Below are positions 32,401-44,400 of a stretch of 64,000 nucleotides of DNA, one piece after another (position 1 is the first letter of the stretch; every line of letters starts with the position of its first letter). The notes beneath the pieces were generated by a model that worked only from the letters and a program-made list of their open reading frames with translations, made no database searches and had not been told where the DNA came from. The translations under genes were made by a program, and so were the position numbers. The stretch is from Arenicola marina (taxonomy: Eukaryota > Annelida > Polychaeta > Arenicolidae), in assembly GCA_964019135.1 (NCBI GenBank), contig OZ025263.1:19941123-20005122 (forward strand), in the 5' to 3' direction.

Positions 32401-35400
32401 GCATTGGGTTGGTGATGGATCCGCCCCCTCCGAGATGTATCCTATATACATAGGATAAATCAGTAGGGTCTCATGGGCTAGGGGCAGTGGTTAGCATGAA
32501 TGTTAGAATCAGTTTCATAAGAGGTTCTTTAATTAATTCAGTATCAGCTCTGCGCAGTAAGCGTTTGTTTGCAGAAATATATTCTTTAGCTTATTTATAG
32601 GCTAACATAGTAGCTACATACTACTATAAAGAAAGGAAAGTATGATTTTATTGATTGGGTCTCTGGTTCCTGCAACCTGTCTGTAAATTATGTTCATTCA
32701 AATTTTAGCGAAGATCTGCAAAACAAGCTGTGAACGGCGCCAATGAATTTAACATTAATACATGTATGCTGCTGGATATTTGTTGATAAGATGTATTATG
32801 TCATCACACACTCCAGCTCTAATATGAGGATTACCCTTTCTCGTTAATTAAAGCGCCCACGGACGGGCCCACCACGCTGCCCCCTCCCTACTACCCACCC
32901 AGCGCACCACCGATATGCCAGTCGGGACACAAACGCTGAGAACAAAAAAACACTCGCTATTACATACTATTATATACTATTATATATCTGTTACTCATAG
33001 TATTACATGGACGCGGTGAGGATATTGCAATGTATAAGTATCGTGTATTAATAGTTATTTAGTCTTATATCTATGTATGTATAGTACCTGTTTGATAATA
33101 TTTCTGAAATACTCCCGATTCCCCCAAACCTGCATAGCCTGGAAACTATATTACTCTACGGGTCTAATGATTTTCCACGGGAAAAAAAGTTATTATAATG
33201 TTAAGGTCCAGCGTTTTATCCATGATTCTGGTCTGTTTAATGTCTAACAATTATCATAGTATTATTATTATTAGTGTACGATCTTGTTGTACGAACATAT
33301 TACTCAATATCACAAATTATTATCTTTAATTTCATTTACTTAAATTTATGGTCACAATAGAGGTAAACCATGTTTTTTATGTTATTTTATGTTGATTTAT
33401 GTATTATGTTTGTTGAGGTGACCCTGCCAGATGGCAACCCCTTTCAGGGGAACCTCGTTAAATAAATGATGTTTATAAAAAAAAATGTATTGTATACATA
33501 CATTGTATACATGTGAAGAATGCGCAAAGGACATCTTAATGCCATGAGGCTGAGTAACAGGCGATTAAACGATAATCTGAAGCGTAAACCGATGTCCAAA
33601 TGGCTACATGACCAGGGTTTCCACATGGCCCTCTTTGGGGAAACCGTTTGCATGGAAACGCTGGATTCATTCATGGAAGCAAACTGGGATGGAACTGGGA
33701 TAATCTGTATAATGGATTCCAGCCATAGTCGAGACATTACGACGTTAATTAGTAAATACATCGTAAGCAATGTAATGGACATCCACATCAGTGAGGATGG
33801 TAGAACGGTTGCGATTATGCCAAAAGGTTCAAGCCTATAGTTTCACTTGTTTCAGTTGATGCCGCAAATAATGGACACGGGGTATTGACTTGATAAGCAT
33901 TTGACGAGATGGGGGACACAGCATCGACTGATGAACCTTCATTGATGGCTGGTGACATAAACTTTTGTCTTCTTAATACAGACCGAAGTCCCATGTGAAA
34001 GACAGATTGATAACTGCTTTATACTGAATGCTGACCATACTGAATATGTAAGTAAGTTTATTCGTACATAAAAGACCTTATGCCCATTGTACACAACTCA
34101 AACGAATTTAAATGGCAGTGCCGGTGGGCATCATCTTAAATGCATGATAAACATAATCTGTTACATTGCAGATAACAGATGGCGTTGAAGAGTTCAACAT
34201 TTTACAGAATAGCAAACAATCAGGGGAATGGTACTCGTCCCCTATCACTCTTACAGAATTTTCTTTTAAGCGGTAATTGCAATATAGCTCTATTAGGAGC
34301 ATTGCAGCCCGAAGCGTCTCTATGGGTAACTTGTGGCTGGAACATCGTAGTTTGGCCAGAGCAACTATGTGCTTACGTGCTTCATAGTGCCATGCAGGAG
34401 GTATGCCTCAAGTTTAAATGATTCTTAAAAAGACTATATCCATCGAGCTTTGAGGTACTATTCACACAGTCACGCCACTCCTGTCAGGCTATGTCTGTCA
34501 TACTATATCTGTCAGGCTATATCTGTCAGGCCCTGCTTAAATTGTGACAACAACTATGCTATGTCTCCAGTCCCTGGGACTCCCAAACAAATCCAACGCC
34601 AAACTTAAATAATATAGGTCCAATGTGAACAGCCCACGTAATTGTTGCCCTGTGCTCCACGGGAGAGGATGACATTATAGCAACCAGTAAATATACATTT
34701 ACTCATGTATTTGATATATAGGGGTCTCCTGCCACACTCTCCAATGACAGCACCATCGGGTGTACGCGAAGGTACGCCTAGGGTTACTTTACAATATCTG
34801 ATATGGTACTTTTCTATTTGAGAGCAATATTTGTAACCCAGGTTTCAGCTCCGTATAGAAATATGGATAGAATCAACTTATCGAATAGGTCAAAAGATAC
34901 ACGTATTGGTAAATCACCACATTTTTGGCGTATGAGCCTAATTGAGTCTGCTTGTTTCGCCAGTGTATCATCGTTCATTTGCTATTAGTTTGCCACCATT
35001 CATGAAAACGATAATTTTGGCTTTTGACCTGTTAACCCGCAAACCATATCCATCACAGAATACGCCCAGGGTGTTCAGTTGCTTCTGTATTCTTCCTGCG
35101 GAAGCGTTAACAAAAGCAAAGTCACCCGCGTACATGAGCATATATAAAGCCGGAAATTCGTCATTGACAAATACAGCGTGACAGCTGCTCTTAGCACATT
35201 TTGTCGAGTTCCTGGATGTGCATGATGAACACAGGCGGACTGATCATGCATCGCTGACGTGTCCCGACATCGCATTCGTAATATACCGACACACCTGCTG
35301 GTGTCTTGACTTAGAGTATTTTCCGTAAGATTTTAATCACATTACCGTGTATACCAACTTTAGTCAGCCGATAGAACAATTTGTAGTGAGGCTCCCTTCC

Positions 35401-38400
35401 TAGAGAGATACTTCTCAGCAGTGGCATATAAAATTAACATATTATCTATAGTAGATCTACATTGACGATAAGCACCTTGGCTTTCATATAGTTTGCTATT
35501 CTTCAAGAAGAAAATCTTGCCTAAGACGCATAACGGAAAGATTCCGCGAAAGTTGTTAGTGTCTGTTTTTTAGCCTCCCTTGTGAATGTGGCTAACGACA
35601 GCCTTACACCAGTCGTCTGCAAATACCCCGGTGTTTGGAATTGCATTAAATCGACGATGAAGACGATTTAATGCGGTATCCAGTATTCTATATTGTTTTG
35701 ATTGGTACTCGCGTTTTTTCCATTTACATATAGTCTTGAACTCTCGTATTGCACCTTTATATATGTCATAATCACTCTGTTACCTCGTCTCTCTAAATTG
35801 CGTTAATAGACTTGTTGTCTGGGCTTTCGCAGCTGCCGTATCGCTGTCCCGCCACTCGGCTCCAAGCTTCAACGTACTCTTGCGCCCTTTACGGCGCAAA
35901 CATATCGCAGCCCTGTGGATTGGGCGCGAAATGTCACAGGTGGCTTGCTCGGTGTTGTCGTCATCTAGCGCTTGGTCAACAGCTGCCATTATATTTGAAC
36001 TGCCATGCTTTAGTCGTTTAGTTGTCGTGGTCCCACCGTTGGCATGGTAATCTCATTCGACCCGCATTTTGTAATAGTGTCTGCTGTTAACATTGACTTC
36101 GCGGTTAACATAAAAAGTATAGCCTTTGCTATGGATATACAAACATGCAGAAATATTTATGAACATGGCATGGTCCGTGAGTATTACTTTGGAGTGATTA
36201 CTGACCCGCCCTATTAACAAACACCGCTAAGCCTCCTGAGGTTCTTCCATACCTGGCTCTTCGTTTACCATGCAACACATACCGTGTACAGTCCAAAAAA
36301 AAGGCGAATGGCTTCAGGTAAGTCTTGATGTCTGGGCTCTGTCTGGCGTCATGAAGACCGTGGACATTCCAGATCGACGGTGTAGACTGTCCATTGTCAT
36401 CAACAGAAAAGACGTGGTTGTCGATGTGTAGCTTGTCGAAGCGGATACTGGCGCGTTTGCCCCGTTCTTTCGCAGGCTTTCATTTTCAGGTAAAGCGTTC
36501 TACGGATTTCACGGACAGGTTTACTGAAGTACGTCCTCGCTGAGTTTCACTCCCGACGTTTTGGGTACAGCCCTTGCCTTCTTCATGACTTGTTCCTTTG
36601 TTTTTCCATCGCTAGAATCGCACACGTATTGGTCGTGGTCGATTTTGTTGCCGTTTGCCTACTCGATGGACAGTCGTCAGAGTCTGGTATGTTCAGCTTG
36701 TCCTGCATAGCTAGTCGCGCCGCCGCTCTGTTCCCAGGATTCCTTTGGTCCTTCTGGTATGCCGTAGAAGATTACGTTGTTGCGGCGTGATTGCTCGTCC
36801 TGTCGAGCGGCGTTAATTTCAAGCTGTTTCATTCGTTTGATTGTGGCCTTAAGACGACATATCATAGATATATCGTCTTATGTCGGAAGGACGATATTTT
36901 GAACAACAATGTTTGTTTGTTTGCATTTCTTTCGTACCCTCTACTGCCCTAACGAAAACAGCTATCGTTCACCAATATTTATGGAAATGTGGCATGTCCG
37001 AACCTCTACAGTTTTCAAGTTTTGGACTTTCAAAAGGCAAAGGTCAAAGGTCAAGGCCGTCCGGTTAAACGAAAAACGTAAAAGTGCTAAGGCTTTCTTA
37101 ATCTTTGTCCTAAAGAGATGCGACTGGCGTCAAAATGCTCCACTGATTAGGGGAAACAACTTTAATATAGATCATTTGTTTGCGCGTAGGAAGAAGTTTC
37201 GCGCAAAATGACGCCACAGTTCACCTTGTTCTTATGTTCAAACTAGATGCACGTTGTTTTCCCACTTTAACTTTCTCAATCGTCGTCAACCTCCAAAGAT
37301 ATATTAATGGAGTCGGTATGACCCAGTTCCCGAAGAAAAGTTCGCCGTCAATGGCGTCACATGACGTCAAAAAAATAAAATATTTAAATACGAAGTAAAT
37401 TCACTGTATAATTAATATTGGGAATAGAGAGATTGGATTCGGGTCACAGGACGTCTAATTTTCCCGCCTAGTTGTTTCTTAGTTAAAAAAATATACTTTC
37501 TATTTTACTTTTCCCGCTAGAGGGCCAAACATTCCTTATGGAGATTGCACGCGGGTTGGCCTCCTCGCCCCCCCCCCCTCCCCCCACGCCCCCCCCCCCA
37601 TGCCCACCCACACCAAGCAAGGTTGATGGACTCCTCTCTGCTTATCCCCCACACCCATCCACCCGACTCTTGCAGCACCCCAGCCCACCGACACTCATCA
37701 GATACATGCATTCAGCTGGGGAGGGGTGGTTGGGTGTAGGTTGAGGTCATGACCGAACCCGACCGAGTCATTACAGCGCTCGTAGAGGGGGTGAGTGGGC
37801 TGTTGACAGAATTCAGGCCGCGCGCGGTAATATTGGAGCCGTTTCACCGCGCAGAGCGAAGAAATACCCTCACCGCCACCGCCCCCTCCCCCCTCATGTC
37901 AATACTCCTTCGGTGAGCCCCATGATATCTGGTGTGTTAGAATACATATGGATGACATGGTATTCCATTGGTGGACTCAGTTAACGAATAATTGGGTGAA
38001 ACTGCAATCTGCCGATCTGCAATCTGCCAATCTGTATTTTAAAGACGCCCATGCAACTCCTCCCTGGAAAATCCCTCACTACCAGCTGAATTATCCCCGG
38101 ACAACTGCCTCCGCCCCCCCCCCTCCCCCCCGGGCAAATCCCCAATATACAATTCCCTCGCAGACCGTGCCCCACCCCCCACACAATGCTTCCTACCACC
38201 ACTCCCCTCCCCTTTGACAATCACCCTCTCCCCCTCATGACAATACTCCCTTGGTCAGCCCCATGCCCCCTCCCCCCATGACAATACTCACTCGGTCAGC
38301 CCCATGCCCCTACTCCCTCATGACAATACTCCCGCGGTCCGCCCCACGCTCCCTCCCCCCTTATGACACTCCTGCTTCGTTCAGCCCCATGCCCCCTCCC

Positions 38401-41400
38401 CCCATGACAAAACTAGCTCCCTCGGTCAGCCCCATGCCTCCCCCACCCCCAAGGCTATGCTCCCCCGATCAGCCCCACGCCCCCTCCCCCTCACGACAAT
38501 ACTCCCTCTGTCTGCCCCATGCCCCTCACCCCAAAGACAATACACCCTCGGTCAGCCCCACGCTCCCTTCTCCCCGAGACAATACTCCCTCGGTCAGCCC
38601 CATTCCCCCTACCCCCCGTGACAACACTCCCTCGGTCAGCCCAATGCCCCCTACCCCCATGACAATACTCCCTCGGTCAGCCCCATGCCCCCTCCCCACA
38701 TGACGATACTCCCTCGGTCAGCCCCATGCCCCCTCCCCCCATGACGATACTCCCTCGGTCAGCCCCGTGCCCCCGCTCCCCTAAGACAATGCTTCCTCTA
38801 TCAGCCTGGGCTAGACGCCTAGGCTAACGGCTTAAGCTAGCGGCCTGGCTTAGCAGCCTGGGCAAAGCTGCCTGGGCTAGGGGCCTGGGCTAGCGGCCTG
38901 AGCTAGCGGCCTTGGCAAGGCCTGGATTGATGCCCTGGCTAGCCGCCTGGGTTGGTGCCCTGGGTAGTGGCCTGGGTTAGCATACGGGGCTAAACGGAGC
39001 ACCACACAACCATATGAGCTCATTGGTAAAAACCACACACGCAATAGTATGCGACAAGACCTTTATTACTTCGACAAGCAGCGCATGCAGTACATATAAA
39101 ACGGTAAAAGTAATAAAGGCCAACTAACTAACCACCCCCAACCCCTAACCCAACCCCCCTAACCCCACCCTGGACTAACACTACTTATTGACATTACCCA
39201 ATTAAAAAGACCCCAATTAAAAACTAGCGAAGGCGAGATCAGTATAAGTAGGCACGTAGGGCCTACTGAAGCCCACGACAGAGTAGACCACTCTGTACAA
39301 GGGCGGGTGAGCGGAAGAGCAAAACACCTGCTGCCAGAGCGCACGCTGAGCAGGGCGGAAGTGAACCGATCGTGTGGTGGAGTGCACCAACCGGGCGCAA
39401 GTTGGTCGCAAGCGGACGCCGAGCTTACGCCGGCGTAAATCCGCGCGAGGAGTTTTACGCGGTGTGCACCAAGTGGACGTAGGGCGGGCGTTAGTCGCAA
39501 GTTGGTCGCACCGCTACGCCTGCTAGGGGGTAGGGGTAAGGCTAGGGGGTGGGTGGTCGCAAGTGTCAATAACTCAACCAAGGGTGATGGAACTTCAAAT
39601 TTTCGACTTCAAAGAGCATGAAGACACAGTGTCAGTCATAATTACTGGGTGAAATAGCATATGATGCACTTTGTTAAGTAAAACAAATGACTGTACAACT
39701 GACCCTGCGTCCCATGGGCTTTTCCAATGGTAATCCACAAGCGAGTGAATCATGTTGCACGCCAGCGCATTAACTGTTGTCTGTATCATGATCAACTTGT
39801 TTTTGTTGACCCACACCACAACCGGGATTGCTGTTAAAACATCTTTATTATCTTATACACTTCCAGTAATGACCGAATTTCTGAGTCACTGGAGTTGTTC
39901 TTTCGTGCCATTTTGTCTTGGTTCTAGCTTCAAAGGTGAGACTATATAGAGACGCGTGCGTTTATAACGGAGCCACTAGCTGGTATACACATTCCAGTGC
40001 CAAACTGGACTTCGTACACGTGTATATAGCAAGTATAGGCTGTAAATTGTTTCCTTGCCTAAAGCGCTAAAATTTAGGGGATCAGGTTTCCTTCTTCCCT
40101 ACGGCATGTTTCTCTGGTACGCGCCACGTCTTGTCCTTGACCTACGGGGGTCGCCACCCTTCACACGCCTCAATGTTAAGAGTCTGCGACAGAAAGGAAT
40201 TGAAACTTGTGCAGGACACACACTAATACATATCACAAAAAGCAGGAACAGCAAAGCGGAATGCTATACTAATGTGTTGTTCTGGTAGGCCGTATCATCA
40301 CAATGACCCTATGTCTTGTTTAATTAACTAAACACGGGAATATTACATCAACATCAACCTGAGCCCTCCTCACATGTTTTGATAATTAAGCTATTTAGCA
40401 AGCATAGAAACGATCCACGTCCAACAATGATCCTTCGCATAGTTGAATTTACATTTATAAGAGCTGTGAGCTGTAAGAAACGTCACTTTCCGAAATCCGC
40501 CATCGAAACAAGGGGGAATTCCCCACATTTCATGGATGTACGTCGGACGTAACTACGCCCGACCAACGCCGGCTTGGTGCACACGGACTAACATTCCTCA
40601 CTACGTCCGACGTACGTCCGACGTAGTTACGCCGGCGCAACCACTACGCCGGCGTAAATCTGCGACCGGTTGGTGCAGTCCACCACTGAGGCTGGCCTCG
40701 TTTCCACCTGTGAGCTTGACACCGAGGCTGGCCTCGTTTCCGCTGGCCGCTCCAGACTCTAACGAGGCTCCCGCGGCCCAGTCCACTGACGTGGGCGCTC
40801 AGCCAGGCGCCCCCCCCCCCACCCCCCCGCTAACCTATCCTTGCGTTGAAGTCTCCCACCGCCTCGTGGGGGCCTCGCACCAAAGGCCCCCCGTGGGGCT
40901 AACCCGCTATGCAGACAATAGCGCTGCTACTGCGCGTGCGGCGTTTACCTTGTTCCAGAAGGAACACAGGAAAACCCCGATAGCAGTGGTCGGGATTGTG
41001 GGTCGACGTCACACACAGGTGACCTCATATCTGTAGCTCACGTACGCTGATCCAGAACGGTACGGACAAACAAACGGCGTGACTGAGTGACTTATTAAGA
41101 GCATTAAACCGCGATCTACAAGCTATACATGAGTGGTCTGAAAAATGGAAAATGGAGATCAGCGTAGAGAAAAAAAAGACTGTATTGTTCAGTAAGAAAA
41201 ATCGCGATATCAAACATCATGTACATATAGCCGGCCGTACCATTGAACAAGTGTCATCTCATAAGCACCTGGGTATCACCATTATGTCTAATATGTCATG
41301 GACAAGACACGTCCAAATTATTACTACTAAAGCGTCCGTTAGATTGAATCTGCTTAAACGGGTGAAGTATAAGTGGTCTCGTAAGAGTTTAGAACTATTT

Positions 41401-44400
41401 TTGTTGTCATATGTGCGGCCACTCTTAGAATATAGTAGTGTTGTATTTGCAAACTGTGACGCCAAGAGCAGCCAGGAGATCGAACACGTTCAAAACGAGG
41501 CCATCCGCGTATTCAATGGTGCAAAGAGCCTATCATCTAGAATCGGGTTATTGAACGAAAGCGGTCTGCCCTCACTTACAGACCGCCGCCAATTTCAGAT
41601 CGCTGTTAAATATGCCCAGTGCGTCCTAGGCGCAACCACATCCTATATCACATCTAGCCTACCATCCAGGTTGGGTTCCAACAGAATGACGCGAGGCAAC
41701 AATGCCAATCAATTCCGCACCATCCATTGTACAACCAACAGTTACTTATCTAGTTTCTTCCCCGCAGGTACACGAAGGTGGAACTCTTTGTCGCGTGCAC
41801 TGCGTAGTTGTCAATCTGTTTGCCAATTTCGATCTCTGTATTGCTCTCTGTATACCATACGTCGAAACAAGATAAGCTACTTCTATATGGGTTCAAGAAA
41901 ATTGCAAGTGACATTAGCGCAAATGCGACTGGGTTTTAGCAATTTAAAAAAACATCTGTATGATAATCTGAGCAACGAAAGCCCCTACTGTTCATGTGGT
42001 GCTCTTAGTGAGACTGTTATGCATTTTTTTCCCGACTGTCCTAATTATAACCGCGAAAGAGAATATTTAATCGGGCAGTCTTATTAGAATAACTCATGAC
42101 CTCAATCGAAAAGATATTGTACATTTATTCCTCTACGGCCACGAGCGTCTTACTGAAAACTCTATTATTATTGACGCCATATCTACATTTGTTGCATCTA
42201 CTCATCGTTTCAGATATTAAAAATCTGTCTGGAGTTTCATGTACCGTTATATGTGATCAAACTTGCCTCGCCATTGTACCATTGTACTATTGCATATTTT
42301 GTTTTACATTGTAACATGTTGCTTTTCAATTTTTTGAGAAAGCCTTATGTTCTTAGCGTATGCTATTCGGGGTATCCTCGTTAAATAAATATGTTTAAAC
42401 CAAGGGCGTGACTGGGGATGGTCGTAGCGCCAAATATCAGCCCCCCCCCCCCCCCAAGACAATACTCCTTCGGTCAGCCCAATGACCCTTCCCCACAAGA
42501 CAATACTCCCTCGGTCAGCCCCATGCCCCCCCCCCCGCCCCCAAGACAATACACCATCGGCCAGCCCCATGCCCCCCGCCCTCCCCCAGCGGCCTGGACT
42601 AGCGGCCAGGGCTAGGCCTGGGTTAGGGGCCTGAACTGGTGCCCTGGGCTAGCGGCATCGGTTATAGCAGCCTGTGCTAGGAATGTCCTGGGTCCTGTCC
42701 TAGGTCCTGTCCTGGGCTAGGGGCTTAAGCTAGGGACCCGGGCTAGGAACCAGAGAGGGATAGAACCATTATTTTGATACCTCTACATAGGTTCAGCGCG
42801 GTCGCTGAATTCGAAACAAAATCATTATTGGGTATCCTGTTGCATAGCAGAGGGGGATTAGCGTGCGTCAACGTCATAGCAAACGTGCCCTTACGAAAGG
42901 TTGGGCTTGCTTGATGTTCAGCTAATTTTGCAATAGCTACCATCACCCGAGTTCATAAGTAGGTATATTTAACAAAATAGAAGCCATTGCGAATATTGCC
43001 GTGAACGTCAAATGACGTCATGTGACGTCACGAAGACGTCATAATAAATAAAAGTTAAAAGTCATAGTACCGTAATAATATTGCTTCAAGAGAAGCGTTC
43101 CTGACTTCAAACTGGATGTAAGCTCCGCCTACAGTGCCCACATTGCCTGTCGAAGGTAGTATTTAGCACAAATCGCCCCTTAAAGGCCCTTTAGCCGAAA
43201 TTAAACCTGACAACCAGTGGCGTCGCCATATATACAGCTTCCAAATTTACCCAACGTGTCGTTGTTTTGCAGTTGTTTGACATGTATTCCGTAAGTCATA
43301 CGACCATACGAGCCAACCGAACTGCGACAACGCTTATGGATTGTCGTCCGCGACCTATGGTCGAATATCTCTTGTTCTCTTTGTCTATCATTGACTTCGT
43401 CTGCTCTTGCTGGTCTCTTAGCCCTTCTTGTCGGGAGCTGAGTACATCAATAGCCGCGGCGTATATTTTCGGCTTGCCATCCACTTCGGCCAGATGTATA
43501 TTCATACAGACCAGGTTATTGCATATCCAACAGAGTCTTTTTAATGTCTTTGATGTCTTGATAAAAAATATACATGACAGATGTCTTCTATTTCTTATGT
43601 TAACAGCACCCGTTGTAAATATATAACCGGAACACGCCAGCACTCGTTATTTAAATAGCCAAAGAAAGTTGACGCCAAGAATTTCGGTGGCTCCCATGAA
43701 AGCTTCCGGATCTTAGTGGAAGACCCCCAATCAAGTTCCGAAATTAAGTTTTGTACATTTTTCGTTTATTCTGTGATACATGTATGTAATGTATTCTATC
43801 GACTTGATGAAATAAATTATTCCAATTCCAATATAACATTATCTCTATCACAGATGCCTATTGTGTAATTTAAGTACCAGTTTCATGATAACTGTCTGAA
43901 ACGCTACCACAATAAGCGTAGATGCTTCTATTATGTTGACATAAATGTGACGGGTAGATAATTCTGGTCTACATTTCCTGATATCCTGCGTCATAATGAC
44001 ATGTTGGAAGGGGTATTTGAACAGGCCTGAATAGGCGTTTCCAAAAAGACTAGCTATTTGCATAAAGCTTAATCGTGCAATTCGATGTCGAGGCCGTGAC
44101 AATCCGTGCGATAAAGAGATTCCAGCTACGCTGATTGACAGACTAGCTTATAACACCGCCACCGATGACATTCAACGTGCATCATCGCCGGTCCGATGTA
44201 CGATTGATTTGCGAAACGTACGATTGATTTGCAAAACGATCAACCACAGGTCGAAAACAACCTAAAATAGACAGACGAACGACGGACAATTCACCGTTAA
44301 CACCGTCTGTTACTTCTAAATGTCACCTGGGGGCCTCCCTGGTGTAGTGGTTAGCGCACTAGACCGCAGATCAATAGGTCCTGGGTTCGAATCCGGGCTC

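Noticed and set aside
37538-38703. Proline-rich frames
   Set aside because: Produced by C runs and the C-rich minisatellite.
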